Shown piece after piece: positions 46,972 through 56,516 of a stretch of DNA of 64,000 nt. Made by a program: the position numbers and the translations under genes. The DNA is taken from the NCBI RefSeq assembly GCF_014695585.1, contig NZ_JACJON010000079.1, forward strand, positions 1-64,000, given 5' to 3'. The stretch comes from Microcoleus sp. FACHB-831. GTDB taxonomy: Bacteria; Cyanobacteriota; Cyanobacteriia; Cyanobacteriales; FACHB-T130. Numbering within the stretch: the stretch's first letter is position 1; each line of letters starts with the position of its first letter. The notes beneath the pieces are model-generated. The model saw only the letters and a program-made list of their open reading frames with translations. It did no database searches and was not told the origin of the DNA.

Positions 46972-47694
46972 GTGGTTCCTTTAAGAGACGAAAATCCCAC
47001 CACTATTACTCCGTATGTCACATACGCGCTGATTGCTGTAAATTTATTGATTTTTCTATATGAACTGAGTTTAAATCAGCCCCAACTAGACAGGTTTATG
47101 CACCTTGCTGCCGTAGTTCCCTGCGAACTCTCAAGTAGTTGTCCGGCAGTGGGAAATGAGGTCGTCCCGGAGTGGTTGAGCTTGGTAACATCGCAGTTCC
47201 TACACGGTGGCTGGGCGCACGTTTTGGGGAATATGTGGTTTTTATGGATTTTTGGCAACAACGTTGAAGATCGGTTGGGGCACGTTAAGTATTTGGTTTT
47301 TTACATTGCTTGCGGTGTTTTGGCAGGATTAGCGCAGTGGTTCTTTTCCCAAAATTCTACAATTCCTTCATTGGGAGCTAGTGGAGCGATCGCTGGCGTT
47401 ATGGGCGCTTACATCATCCGATACCCCAAAGTAGCCGTTCTTACATTACTCCCCCTCGGCCCCTTCCTCACCTTTCCCAGACTCCCCGCATACCTTTTCT
47501 TGGGTTTGTGGTTTGTACAGCAGGCTTTGTATGGCGTCGCCAGCCTGAATGTGCCTACAAACATCGGCATGGAAAGTGGTGGAGTTGCTTACTGGGCGCA
47601 TGCTGGCGGATTCGCTTTCGGAGCTATCTTAGGGCCGCTTCTAGGATTGTTTTCCGGTGATGGGGCTAGGGGAGATAATTACAATAATGTTTAA
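46972..47694 (+). CDS. Rhomboid family intramembrane serine protease
   Basis: The 240-residue membrane protein starts with GTG (MVPLRDENPTTITPYVTY), the usual rhomboid-like opening. It has the oxyanion HGGWAHVLGNMWFLWIFG segment, the catalytic Ser in GASGAIAGVMGAY and the catalytic His in AHAGGFAFG. About six helices are visible. It should cleave membrane helices within the bilayer. The substrate is unknown. It stands alone after petJ. Confidence 0.94.
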   Translation: MVPLRDENPTTITPYVTYALIAVNLLIFLYELSLNQPQLDRFMHLAAVVPCELSSSCPAVGNEVVPEWLSLVTSQFLHGGWAHVLGNMWFLWIFGNNVEDRLGHVKYLVFYIACGVLAGLAQWFFSQNSTIPSLGASGAIAGVMGAYIIRYPKVAVLTLLPLGPFLTFPRLPAYLFLGLWFVQQALYGVASLNVPTNIGMESGGVAYWAHAGGFAFGAILGPLLGLFSGDGARGDNYNNV

Positions 47695-48033
47695 ATCCTC
47701 ATAGGGATTCTAGATGCCCTTGATTTGAAGTGGCTGAGGCGAGGCTAAAGCATCTTTAGCCTACCCTTCACCATACAAAACAGCCCTAACCCACGAGCGT
47801 GAAGTTGGCGTAGACCAATTGTTGGATAAAACAAAAACTGAAGCGATATTTAGCGACAAGGCGATTTTAGGAAGGAAATAAAACAACCCTGCCTAGAACA
47901 GGGGCGATCGCGTGCAGCTACCTTGCATATCGTCGCTGTTGACACCAAAGAGCAATTGTAAAAACAATACGTGATATAACCCACGCTGCGATCTGCGCTC
48001 TTATAGGACAATAATCCAGTGGGATGATTCCAA
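47695..48033 (+). other. Intergenic region upstream of the sucrose-phosphate phosphatase gene
   Basis: 339 bases with scattered short direct and inverted repeats and one HIP1-like octamer near 47904. No convincing gene or terminator was seen. Confidence 0.4.
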
Positions 48034-48804
48034 GTGATACGCGAGATTGCTGTGGCCAAATTTCTATTTGTAACAGATTTAGACCATACCCTAGTGGGCG
48101 ATGACCAAGCTTTGGGAGAACTCAACCAGCAGCTTGATCGGCATCGCGAGCAACAAGGGACAAAAATTGTTTATGCGACGGGTCGTTCCCTCGCTCTCTA
48201 TCGTCTGCTCCTAGCCGAAAAGCATTTGTTAGTGCCCGATGCCCTGATAGCGGCAGTGGGTACAGAAATCTACTACAACGAGGGAGACGGCAACCCCGAC
48301 CCAGCTTGGTCTAAACAACTTTCCCCAGGCTGGAACCGGGAAGTGGTGTTAGCTACAGGCGCTCGTTTTGCTGACCTCGTACCCCAACCAGGGTCAGAGC
48401 AACGCCCTTTCAAAGTCAGCTATCACCTTAGCCAGGAAGCTTCAGTAGAAGTGCTGCCCCGCCTAGACTCCCTTCTAAAACAACGGGGCTTAGACATTCA
48501 ACTGGTCTACAGTGGCGGCAGAGACCTTGACATTCTTCCGCGCAACGGTAACAAAGGTTTGGCAGTGCAGTTTTTGCGAAAAGTCTGGGGAATCGATGCC
48601 ACGCGGACGGTGGTGTGTGGTGACTCTGGAAATGACATTGCCCTACTTAGCGTAGGAGAACCGCGAGGCATTATCGTCGGCAATGCTATGCCTGAACTCA
48701 GACAGTGGTACGAAGCCAACCAGACGGATTACCGTTATATGGCTGCTGGGGCTTGTGCGGGTGGTATCCTTGAAGGCTTAAAACACTTTGGCTTTTTGCC
48801 ATGA
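48034..48804 (+). CDS. Sucrose-phosphate phosphatase
   Basis: The 256-residue HAD phosphatase (type IIB cap) has motif I FVTDLDHTLVG, motif II ATGRS, Lys in NGNKGLAVQFL and motif IV CGDSGNDIALL. It removes phosphate from sucrose-6-phosphate in the synthesis of this compatible solute. GTG at 48034 is the first start and GTG at 48052 (MAKFLFVTD) is an equally plausible one. The stop overlaps the ruvA start by four bases (ATGA), so translation of the two is coupled. Confidence 0.9.
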   Translation: MIREIAVAKFLFVTDLDHTLVGDDQALGELNQQLDRHREQQGTKIVYATGRSLALYRLLLAEKHLLVPDALIAAVGTEIYYNEGDGNPDPAWSKQLSPGWNREVVLATGARFADLVPQPGSEQRPFKVSYHLSQEASVEVLPRLDSLLKQRGLDIQLVYSGGRDLDILPRNGNKGLAVQFLRKVWGIDATRTVVCGDSGNDIALLSVGEPRGIIVGNAMPELRQWYEANQTDYRYMAAGACAGGILEGLKHFGFLP

Positions 48805-49424
48805 TCGGCTATCTCAAAGGAACGGTGGCGCTCGTCCAACAAAGTAGCGGCAATCGCGTCACCCTCACCCTAGAAGTTAACCAAGTTGGATACGATCTGC
48901 AAGTTCCGCAGCGACTGACCCAAGTGTTATCGATTGGAGAAACGGCGCAAGTACACACGCACTTGCAAATTAGAGAAGACCAAATCATTCTGTATGGGTT
49001 TGGTTCTGCGGCGGAGCGCGATTTGTTTCGGCAGTTGGTGAGCGTAAGTGGGGTTGGTGCAAATATGGCGATCGCTCTGTTAGATACTCTTGGGTTGCCA
49101 GATTTAGTTCAGGCGATCGTTAATGGCAACACCCGCGCCCTCTCCAAAACTCCTGGTGTCGGTAACAAAACAGCAGAAAGACTGGCGCTGGAGCTAAAAA
49201 CCAAGCTAGCACAATGGCGCACTTCCATAGGGTTAAGCACTCCTGCGGGAACAGCACCCGCGCCAGGGATTTTAGAAGATGTGGATATGACACTACTAGC
49301 TTTGGGATATAGCACTGCTGAGGTGGCGCAGGCAATTTCTGCTGTAGGTCAGGATGCAATAGTTGCTAAGAGCAAAGATGCGGAAGATTGGATCAGAGCA
49401 GCGATCGCCTACTTGAGCCAGTAA
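48801..49424 (+). CDS. ruvA: Holliday junction branch migration protein RuvA
   Basis: The 207-residue protein opens MIGYLKGTV, then has the OB fold and two helix-hairpin-helix motifs: VSGVGANMAIALLDTL and TPGVGNKTAERLALELK. A C-terminal RuvB-binding domain ends AIAYLSQ. It binds four-way DNA junctions and loads RuvB. ATG overlaps the preceding phosphatase stop. Confidence 0.96.
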   Translation: MIGYLKGTVALVQQSSGNRVTLTLEVNQVGYDLQVPQRLTQVLSIGETAQVHTHLQIREDQIILYGFGSAAERDLFRQLVSVSGVGANMAIALLDTLGLPDLVQAIVNGNTRALSKTPGVGNKTAERLALELKTKLAQWRTSIGLSTPAGTAPAPGILEDVDMTLLALGYSTAEVAQAISAVGQDAIVAKSKDAEDWIRAAIAYLSQ

Positions 49425-49745
49425 TTTCACTTAAAAATTAGCAAAAAAGCAAACTTCACACACCACAATAACTTGTCTGGGGGCGGGGCTAAACTCCGCC
49501 CCCATATTTATGCACGCTCGTTTATTGGCAGTAGATTCTATCACTCGTTATCTAGCATTATTGACTATTTTCAGGCTTTATCAGCAGAATTTTCTCTTAA
49601 ACAGCTTTTAAGGCTGATTAACTCTTATCTCTTAAGAATTATTCCACCTCAAGCTATTTTATGCCTCCAGAACGATACATTAGCTAGCTTGAAAGCAGGA
49701 AAATACCGTTGTTGTCCTTTTTTACGTCAAATTTCAAGTACTTCT
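49425..49745 (+). other. Intergenic region before the first GH13 gene
   Basis: 321 bases with the GC-rich hairpin (49479-49503) after ruvA. The frame of the next gene stays open back to 49473, but that leader includes the hairpin and has no family similarity, so it is treated as non-coding. Confidence 0.5.
49479..49503 (+). terminator. GC-rich hairpin after ruvA
   Basis: GGGGGCGG and CCGCCCCC pair around GGCTAAACT. It is followed by an AT-rich stretch with only a short T run, and is probably the end of the phosphatase-ruvA transcript. Confidence 0.65.
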
Positions 49746-51398
49746 ATGGCAAGTCCCATTGAATTTAATTTATTTGCACCATACAACAAAGGAGCATCCT
49801 TAATTGGCTCTTTTTCTAACTGGGAAGAAATCCCCATGGAAAAAGGTAAAGATGGTTATTTCCGTACCAAAGTTGAATTAGAAGATGGCGTTTATCAATA
49901 TAAATTCCGCGTACAATCTAAATCGTGGTTTTTTGAACCAGATCAATGGGTAGATGTAGTAGATCCTTACGCCACAGATATTGATAATCCCACACAAAAC
50001 GGTAACGTAAGAATCAAAGACGGCGAACGTATTGTTGATACCTACGTTTGGAAACATGACGATAAGCCACTACCGAGCGATCGCGAATTAGTAATTTACG
50101 AATTGCACGTTGGCGACTTCTCTGGCGGAGAAGATGATCCTTACGCACGCGGTAAATACAAACACGTTGTTGAAAAATTAGATTATCTATGCGAACTGGG
50201 AATTAACGCCATTGAGTTAATGCCAGTCAAGGAGTATCCAGGCGATCATAGTTGGGGTTATAACCCTCGCTACTTCTTTGCTTCAGAATCTAGCTATGGC
50301 ACCACTGAAGAATTAAAAAACCTAATTGATGAGTGCCATGCTCGCGGTATTCGCATCATCATGGATGGTATTTATAACCACTCAGAAGCAGAAAGCCCTC
50401 TGACGCAAATCGACCACGACTATTGGTTTCACCACTCGCCTCGCGACCCCGATAACAACTGGGGGCCAGAGTTTAACTACGAGTTTTACGATGAAAGTTT
50501 AGATACTTTCCCAGCGCGTAAATTTGCTGGGGATACTCTACGCTTTTGGGTTCAAGAGTATCACATTGACGGCATTCGCTTCGACGCAGCGCGACAAATT
50601 GCCAACTATGACTTCATGCACTGGGCAGTTCAGGAAGCTAAAAAAGCCGCTGGCCCTAAACCTTTTTATACCGTTGCCGAACACATACCTGAAAATCCCA
50701 GCATCACTAATGTAGATGGGCCAATGGATGGCTGCTGGCACGACAGTTTCTATCACTGCGTTTTGGAACATATCTGCGGAGATACGTTTGATTTAGAGCG
50801 CCTTAAGGATGTAATTGATTGCAAGCGCCAAGGGTTCATGGGAGCTACAAATGTTGTGAATTACCTAACTAACCACGATCACAACCATGTGTTAGCAGAA
50901 TTGGGCGATCGCGGCATTTTAGATGAAGAAGCTTTTAAGCGCAGAAAATTAGGTTCTGTCATCAATATGACAGCAGTGGGAGTCCCTTTGCTGTGGATGG
51001 GTGAAGAGTTTGGCGAGTACAAATACAAAACAACCGAACAAGCTAAAATCGATTGGACCCTACTCGGTCATGAACTCAATCGCGGTATGTTTGATTTCAT
51101 CAAAGGCTTAATTCACCTGCGGAAAACAAATCACGCCCTTTACACCGAAAACATTGATTTTATCCACGAAAATCCTGAAACTAAGGTGTTAGCCTACAGC
51201 CGCTGGAATGGTGAAGGTTCTCGCGTTGTAGTCGTTGCTAACTTCTCAGATAATTTCCTGGGTGGTTATCACATTCCAAACTTTCCAGAAGCTGGGACGT
51301 GGCACGAGTGGACGAGAAATTATGATGTCGAAGTTGCCGAAGATGGCATCAGACTAGACTTGGGGAGTTACGAAGCTCAAGTGTTTGTTTGGCAGTAA
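49746..51398 (+). CDS. GH13 alpha-glucan enzyme with N-terminal CBM48-like domain, paralog 1
   Basis: From ATG 49746 the protein is 550 residues. Residues 1-100 form a CBM48/E-set domain (EFNLFAPYNKGASLIGSFSNWEE). The barrel follows with YELHVGDFSG, and the catalytic residues are the nucleophile Asp280 (DGIRFDAAR), acid Glu312 (VAEHIP) and Asp378 (TNHDHNH). It is in the branching-enzyme/trehalohydrolase part of GH13, but the exact reaction (branching, hydrolysis or trehalose release) cannot be decided by eye. A paralog with similar length lies at 57882. The chosen start matches that paralog's N-terminus. Confidence 0.85.
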   Translation: MASPIEFNLFAPYNKGASLIGSFSNWEEIPMEKGKDGYFRTKVELEDGVYQYKFRVQSKSWFFEPDQWVDVVDPYATDIDNPTQNGNVRIKDGERIVDTYVWKHDDKPLPSDRELVIYELHVGDFSGGEDDPYARGKYKHVVEKLDYLCELGINAIELMPVKEYPGDHSWGYNPRYFFASESSYGTTEELKNLIDECHARGIRIIMDGIYNHSEAESPLTQIDHDYWFHHSPRDPDNNWGPEFNYEFYDESLDTFPARKFAGDTLRFWVQEYHIDGIRFDAARQIANYDFMHWAVQEAKKAAGPKPFYTVAEHIPENPSITNVDGPMDGCWHDSFYHCVLEHICGDTFDLERLKDVIDCKRQGFMGATNVVNYLTNHDHNHVLAELGDRGILDEEAFKRRKLGSVINMTAVGVPLLWMGEEFGEYKYKTTEQAKIDWTLLGHELNRGMFDFIKGLIHLRKTNHALYTENIDFIHENPETKVLAYSRWNGEGSRVVVVANFSDNFLGGYHIPNFPEAGTWHEWTRNYDVEVAEDGIRLDLGSYEAQVFVWQ

Positions 51399-51707
51399 AG
51401 CCACAAAATTGAATTAATTGACACCCGCCGGGAAACATCGGTTTGACAGCCGAAGTTTTCCGGCGGTTGGCGATCGCTCTCCAATCTAAGTATTTTAAAG
51501 CAGCACTTAATCAAAACTTTACACTTCCTTCACAAACAGGCTGCTTAATTAAAGATTATGTAAATTTCGACTTTTAAAGAAATCTAGAGGGGTAGTAACG
51601 ACGTAAACCTGGCAGACCATCAAAAACCTATGTAAATTTGCGTAGGTTTAGGGTGGCTTGAATTTTGCCGACAAAACTAGAAACAACTACCACTTAGAAA
51701 ATTACCC
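51399..51707 (+). other. Intergenic region before the PEP-CTERM gene
   Basis: 309 bases. It contains the hairpin at 51425-51466 and then an AT-rich stretch with a smaller AAACCTA...TAGGTTT pair (near 51624-51650). No coding sequence was seen. Confidence 0.4.
51425..51466 (+). terminator. Long imperfect hairpin after the first GH13 gene
   Basis: CCGCCGGGAAACATCGG (51425-51441) pairs with CCGAAGTTTTCCGGCGG (51450-51466) with two mismatches. It starts 27 bases after the stop codon and has no T tract. Confidence 0.55.
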
Positions 51708-52619
51708 ATGAAACTAAATAAACTCGTTACAATCATCAGCACGCTGGCTGTAGCAACGACACTAGATCTACTAGGCGTCGTCAACCCCGCAAATGCAGCC
51801 ACCATCCAGCTGACTGGTTTAACAGACAATAACACTCTAGTTTTGTTCAACCCCAGCGACACCAGCAGTACTAAAACTATTGGGGTTACTGGCGTTGAGG
51901 GCACTTTACTTGGTATTGACTTTCGTCCAGCCAACGGCTTGCTATACGGCGTCACCAACACCAACCGCCTTTACACCATTGACAACTCCACTGGTACTGC
52001 TACTTTCGTGAGTACCCTGTCCACTGCCTTCAATGCAGGACTCCAGTCAGGATTTGACTTCAACCCAGTACCCGACCGCCTGCGCCTTAATGGGGCCAAT
52101 GACCAGAACCTCCGCACCAACGTAGATACGGGAGCGGTTATTACAGATGGAACCTTAGCTTATGCGGCTGGGGACGCCAACGCCGGAACTAACCCGAACA
52201 TCACCGCTGCGGCTTATACAAATTCCTTCCCTGGCGGAGCCTCGGTAAGTCGGACAACCCAACTTTTTGGTATTGACTCTGCTCTAGACGTATTGGTTCT
52301 GCAAAACCCGCCCAATAATGGCACTCTACAAACAATAGGCTCCCTCGGCATCGACTTTGGCTCGACGGGAGGTTTTGACATTTTCTCGCCTAGCAGTGGC
52401 AACAATACTGCTTTCGCAGCCTCCGGCTCGACGCTATACAACATCAACTTATCTACAGGCGCTGCCACAACACTAGGCACGGTGGGTAACGGTAACGTTA
52501 ACCTCGTCGGTCTCGCTGCCACTTCCGTCCCTGAACCTGGTACTGTTGCTTCGTTGATCGGGTTGGGTGTCTTTGGTTTACTTGGTCGCTCCCGCCGCCG
52601 TGGCAATTTGCCCAACTAG
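51708..52619 (+). CDS. PEP-CTERM protein with DUF4394 beta-propeller-like domain
   Basis: The 303-residue protein has a signal peptide (MKLNKLVTIISTLAVATTLD, ending ANAA) and repeated strands of DUF4394 type (LLGIDFRPANGLLYGVTNTNRLYTID, SGFDFNPVPDRLRLNG). It ends with the sorting signal VPEPGTVASLIGLGVFGLLGRSRRR. PEP-CTERM proteins are processed by an exosortase and anchored outside the cell, often with extracellular polysaccharide. No exosortase gene is in the window. Confidence 0.92.
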   Translation: MKLNKLVTIISTLAVATTLDLLGVVNPANAATIQLTGLTDNNTLVLFNPSDTSSTKTIGVTGVEGTLLGIDFRPANGLLYGVTNTNRLYTIDNSTGTATFVSTLSTAFNAGLQSGFDFNPVPDRLRLNGANDQNLRTNVDTGAVITDGTLAYAAGDANAGTNPNITAAAYTNSFPGGASVSRTTQLFGIDSALDVLVLQNPPNNGTLQTIGSLGIDFGSTGGFDIFSPSSGNNTAFAASGSTLYNINLSTGAATTLGTVGNGNVNLVGLAATSVPEPGTVASLIGLGVFGLLGRSRRRGNLPN

Positions 52620-52787
52620 GAGCGTTTGTGGGCGATCGCAGTAATCTGGCAAGTGTTTTCCCTAGTCGATTGAGCGATCGCCAGCAATGAGAGATTAGCC
52701 CTTAAGTTCCCGCAGGCTCCTGAGTGCTAACCTCTCCAGGCTAATAACGCTCTTAAATTCCTATCAGCAATTTACCGTTAGGGTAGC

Positions 52788-54704
52788 TCACAGTACGGTG
52801 GGAATTTCCTTTAAATAGACACGGGTGAAGGGTTCTCCTTCTCCTAGCGCGTACTGTTCAATCAAGCCTTTGTGCTTGATTGAAACGTTGTTGCCTTCCT
52901 TAACAACTACGGTCGAATCGTCGATAATGTCCCGTGCCAAGGTCATCTCAGTTTCCGTTGGATTATCCAGAACTACCATGTTGCTACCGTAGTAAAACAT
53001 TCCATCGGTTTTTAGCACGCTATCGTCATACTCGGCAATTAGCAAGTCAAGTTTGGGATTGCGAAGCAAATTTCTGACGTTGGTGTTGTAATCCTTGTTG
53101 AGGATCTTTTCAGAACGATTAACAAAAACTGCCTCGCGACAAACAGCGCCTATAGTCCAGTCGGGGTGTTGCAAAAGAATATGGTCGATAGTTTCCTGGA
53201 GTTCGTGAACTGAAATCCGGTTAAAGGTGACGATCGGTATGCGCGAATCTGACCCTGATTTAAAGAATGTTTCCAGGATATGAGAGGGCACGTCAACTTT
53301 TTCACCAAGAGCAGGGTTAAGGTGCATAAAAATGCCCGGTGCAGAGTTGATTTCGAGAATGCCAAAATTGCCTTCTTTCCAAGATTTTGAAAGGCTTTCG
53401 GCTATTACATCAATCCCAAGGCAAGTGAGGCGGAAATGCTGTGCTATGTCTTGCGCTAAAACAATGTTGTCAGGGTGAACGCTGTGCGTTGCATCTATGC
53501 TCAGACCTCCAGCGGAGAGGTTGGCGACTTTGCGAAGAGAGACAGTGCGATCGCTCTCAATTACGCTGTCTAATGACAATCCCTGTTCTTCCAAATACAG
53601 TTCCATCGCTTCGTCGCACTGGATTTTGCCCATAGGCGAGGTAGGCGTATCCAGACGTGCTGGTTGGCGGTTTTCGCGCTCGATCAACTCAGCAATAGTT
53701 GAACGTCCGTTACCCACAACCGAAGCAGGACGGCGTTCTGTCGCTGCTACAAATCTGCCGTTAACGCACAGCAAGCGAAAATCTGACCCCTTGATACTTT
53801 TTTCGACAATTATCTGCTTTGGCTGATCTTCAGGAATCGCTTTGAGTGCCCTGCTAAACGCAGATCTAACTTCTTCTGCATCTTGCACGTCAGCCGTCAC
53901 CCCAATTCCTTTGTGACCGATAACGGGCTTGATGGCTACTGGGTAGCCAATCTCTCTAGCTACTGCTACGGCATCTTTCTCGGAGCTGACTATATCACCG
54001 TTGGGAACTGGGAAGCCCAAAGTACCTAGAAATGCTTTACAGTCATCTTTGCGTGTTGTGAAGTCTGAATCCAAATGGCTGTCGCAATCAAATGTTGTTG
54101 CTACGCCGCGAATCAGGTTTTTCCCGTAGCCATATTGCATCAGTCCTTCATCCCACAGATAAAAGGCAGGAATCCCTTTCTCTTCGGCTGTGCGTAACAA
54201 AGCATACACTGTTGGCCCGCCGTAGACAGATGAGCGGAATTGATCTTGAAGCATCCTGATTTGAGCTTCTAACTCTACTTCAAAGTCGCGATCGCGAGTA
54301 ATTGCTTCAAACCAGTCCCAAACGCCGTAAACTACGCCCCTCGTTGTGCGTGCGTGGATTGCTTGAACGCTAATTCTCACATAGTTTTCATATTGTTTTA
54401 CACTCCAGCGATCGAGGTGCAAACCCATATCGAGCTTACCCACTTCTGAGATGCTGCGAGCGAACAATTGGGCATAGGATTCGTATGTCTCATCGCGCAA
54501 GTGCGGATAGCGATCGCTAATAATTTTTACATAATCTTCCAGCGGTCGCGGATCCAAATTGCCCGTGAAAGCAAAATCAAATACTAATGCAGCCCTATCC
54601 AAATATGGGTTAGGGCCAATGTAATGATTGAAGTTGAAAATATCAAAAGCGTCGGTTTTTCTAGCATTGACGCGGTATGGTTCGGCTACTTTGTTTTGCA
54701 CCAT
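52788..54704 (-). CDS. cphA2: CphA2-type cyanophycin synthetase
   Basis: The 638-residue protein begins with the N-terminal domain of CphA (to about residue 160) and then an ATP-grasp domain (about 215-480: KPVIGHKGIGVTADV, GSDFRLLCVNGRFVAATER, ILEINSAPGIFMHL). CphA1 would continue with a Mur-ligase domain whose P-loop is GTNGKTT. Here the matching place (487-505) reads SRIPIVTFNRISVHELQ and the domain is short, so no second ATP site exists. This is the CphA2 layout. In the family, CphA2 joins beta-Asp-Arg dipeptides into cyanophycin. It is divergent from a small gene and two cyanophycinases, whose product is that dipeptide. Confidence 0.92.
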   Translation of the reverse strand: MVQNKVAEPYRVNARKTDAFDIFNFNHYIGPNPYLDRAALVFDFAFTGNLDPRPLEDYVKIISDRYPHLRDETYESYAQLFARSISEVGKLDMGLHLDRWSVKQYENYVRISVQAIHARTTRGVVYGVWDWFEAITRDRDFEVELEAQIRMLQDQFRSSVYGGPTVYALLRTAEEKGIPAFYLWDEGLMQYGYGKNLIRGVATTFDCDSHLDSDFTTRKDDCKAFLGTLGFPVPNGDIVSSEKDAVAVAREIGYPVAIKPVIGHKGIGVTADVQDAEEVRSAFSRALKAIPEDQPKQIIVEKSIKGSDFRLLCVNGRFVAATERRPASVVGNGRSTIAELIERENRQPARLDTPTSPMGKIQCDEAMELYLEEQGLSLDSVIESDRTVSLRKVANLSAGGLSIDATHSVHPDNIVLAQDIAQHFRLTCLGIDVIAESLSKSWKEGNFGILEINSAPGIFMHLNPALGEKVDVPSHILETFFKSGSDSRIPIVTFNRISVHELQETIDHILLQHPDWTIGAVCREAVFVNRSEKILNKDYNTNVRNLLRNPKLDLLIAEYDDSVLKTDGMFYYGSNMVVLDNPTETEMTLARDIIDDSTVVVKEGNNVSIKHKGLIEQYALGEGEPFTRVYLKEIPTVL

Positions 54705-54881
54705 TGATTCCCTCCTTTTCCGTAACTACTCTGGAGAATGTACTTTAGCTCTGTTCGAGGAATTCTTCAGCTATCGCAGGGCATAGTCAAATTAATTTAC
54801 TTAGACCTATGACTTGCGACAGGTGTAATAGCAACCCAAACTCCTTATAAATAGAAGAAAGCATTGCGGAGACAGCAGTCT

Positions 54882-55079
54882 ATGAATAGCACCAAAGCTG
54901 ATCTCAGATATGAAGTGCGACAACTTGCTGAGGAAGCTTTCCACCGGAAACTTATTTCTGGTTATGGCGATGGGCCAGTAAGCTCGGAGTACCAAATTGT
55001 TTGTAATGGGAAACCTAAGCATTTTCCTCTAGAATATGCACGCGCTATCTTAGGCAACTTACTTAGGCAGGCGCGTTAA
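54882..55079 (+). CDS. Small hypothetical protein in the cyanophycin locus
   Basis: From ATG 54882 the product is 65 residues (MNSTKADLRYEVRQLAEEAF, then SEYQIVCNGKPKHFP). A TTG at 54864 would add six residues, but GGAG at 54867-54870 lies inside that leader and is a possible ribosome site for the ATG. The sequence is soluble and basic at the C-terminus. It begins 177 bases from the divergent cphA2. It may be co-regulated with it, but the role is unknown. Confidence 0.6.
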   Translation: MNSTKADLRYEVRQLAEEAFHRKLISGYGDGPVSSEYQIVCNGKPKHFPLEYARAILGNLLRQAR

Positions 55080-55140
55080 TTAGACATTCCCCTTGGAATG
55101 TGTAGCTTTCCCTATTTACCCAAAGTACTTAAACTTACCC

Positions 55141-55169
55141 AAACCCGTTTTCTCAAAGAAAGCGGGTTT
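55141..55169 (+). repeat. AAACCCG palindromic repeat
   Basis: AAACCCGTTTTCT and AGAAAGCGGGTTT pair around CAA with one G-T wobble. It is a common type of dispersed cyanobacterial hairpin and may terminate the small gene upstream. Confidence 0.6.
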
Positions 55170-55302
55170 CTAGTTAGTGAAATTTTTGGGAAGTAAACTA
55201 TACAATACGTTGTTGGGGCTGGGCTGAACCCAAGACAATATCTTCGCTCTTCATTAATAATTTTTATACCACCGTGTTTAACATATAAAGCTTTAGCTTT
55301 AT

Positions 55303-55316
55303 GTATAAATATCTAC
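55303..55316. promoter_or_regulatory. Candidate NtcA site upstream of cyanophycinase 1
   Basis: GTA-TAAATATC-TAC fits the NtcA consensus GTA-N8-TAC. It lies 70 bases upstream of the ATG. A clean TAnnnT -10 at the standard 22-base distance is not seen, so support is modest. Confidence 0.35.
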
Positions 55317-55385
55317 CGATTGGCTGTTTTAGTCATTTAGCTAGTCCTGTTTAATTGAAATTAATTACTACAAGGTTGAGATAAT

Positions 55386-56231
55386 ATGGCTGGGAGCGAG
55401 ATAAAAGGGCAGTTAGTGATTATTGGTGGAGCTGAAGACAAAGAGGGAGACTGTAAAGTTCTGCGCGAATTCGTTCGCCGCGCCGGCGGCACCCAGGCTC
55501 GTATTGTCGTGATGACAGTGGCTACAGAACTGCCTCGCGAAGTCGGAGAAAACTATATCAGAGTATTTGGGCGGTTGGGCGCTGCGGATGTCCGCATCGT
55601 TGACACCGTTGAGAGAGAAGATGCGAGTTCCGCCTCTTACCTAGAAGCGATTGAAAAATCTACTGGGGTCTTTTTTACTGGAGGAGATCAGGCTCGGATC
55701 ACCAGCATTCTTAAAGGTACCGAGATTGATACTGCTATTCACAAACGCTATCAAGAAGGAATCGTTGTCGGAGGCACAAGCGCTGGAGCTGCCATGATGC
55801 CAGACATCATGATAATTGAAGGCGACTCTGAAACAAATCCCCGCGTTAACGTTGTGGATATGGGGCCTGGTATGGGCTTCCTGCCGGGGATAGTGGTCGA
55901 TCAGCACTTCTTGCAGCGCGGGCGCTTGGGACGCTTAATCTCAGCCTTGGCACAGCAACCTGCTGTCTTGGGATTCGGTATTGATGAGAATACAGCGGTG
56001 ATAGTGAGCGATAACAAGTTTGAAGTTATTGGGGAAGGTGCTGTTACTGTTGTAGATGTGGCAGACCTTATTCATACCAACGTGGGTCAAATCTTGAAGG
56101 ATGAGGCTTTAGCAATTTGCGGAGCCAAACTGCATATTCTTCCCGACGGATATCGCTTTGACCTGCAAACCCGAAAGCCTATCCTGGATAACGTAGCTCC
56201 AAGTTCAATGCAACCGACTGTTGCTGCCTAA
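55386..56231 (+). CDS. cphB: Cyanophycinase, copy 1
   Basis: The 281-residue serine exopeptidase of the peptidase S51 family cuts cyanophycin to beta-Asp-Arg dipeptides. It has the nucleophile elbow GGTSAGAAMM, the substrate segment MGFLPGIVVDQHFLQRGRLGRL and the conserved GIDENTAVIV. AAGGTTGAG precedes the ATG. It is followed by a perfect HIP1-centred terminator and then by a second copy about two-thirds identical by eye. Confidence 0.95.
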   Translation: MAGSEIKGQLVIIGGAEDKEGDCKVLREFVRRAGGTQARIVVMTVATELPREVGENYIRVFGRLGAADVRIVDTVEREDASSASYLEAIEKSTGVFFTGGDQARITSILKGTEIDTAIHKRYQEGIVVGGTSAGAAMMPDIMIIEGDSETNPRVNVVDMGPGMGFLPGIVVDQHFLQRGRLGRLISALAQQPAVLGFGIDENTAVIVSDNKFEVIGEGAVTVVDVADLIHTNVGQILKDEALAICGAKLHILPDGYRFDLQTRKPILDNVAPSSMQPTVAA

Positions 56232-56260
56232 TCTAATAATATTGGTTGATTTGATTGTAG

Positions 56261-56290
56261 AAGCCCAAAGAGCGATCGCTCTTTGGGCTT
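56261..56290 (+). terminator. 30-bp perfect palindrome centred on HIP1 after cyanophycinase 1
   Basis: AAGCCCAAAGAGCGATCG continued to CTCTTTGGGCTT is a perfect palindrome with GCGATCGC in the middle, followed by TTTT in the last bases. It fits a terminator. Confidence 0.8.
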
Positions 56291-56516
56291 TTCCTATTTA
56301 TCACAAAAATATAAGCCCTGAGAATGATCTTATAGAGACTTTTTGTATCGTTTCTCACATACTCGCTTAACATAAATAGTGGCGATATCACCACCGCCCT
56401 TCTGTGTGTTGAGTGAGAAGAGCCAACAAATTTTTAAGCGAGGTGGTAGCCGCCGTTCCTGATAAGTGCCGAGATTGTCAGGTTGATAAACATCTAGCGA
56501 ACAGGAGATTTAAAAA

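Larger units (their letters stand above)
55080..55385 (+). other. Intergenic region before the first cyanophycinase gene
   Basis: 306 bases. It holds the AAACCCG hairpin (55141-55169), a small ATAAAGC/GCTTTAT hairpin (near 55286-55303) and an NtcA-like site (55303-55316). No gene was seen. Confidence 0.45.

Noticed and set aside
49473-49745. In-frame N-terminal extension of the first GH13 gene
   Set aside because: The leader includes the GC-rich hairpin, has no similarity to the paralog and the paralog starts at the matching MPSLIEF; ATG 49746 is better.
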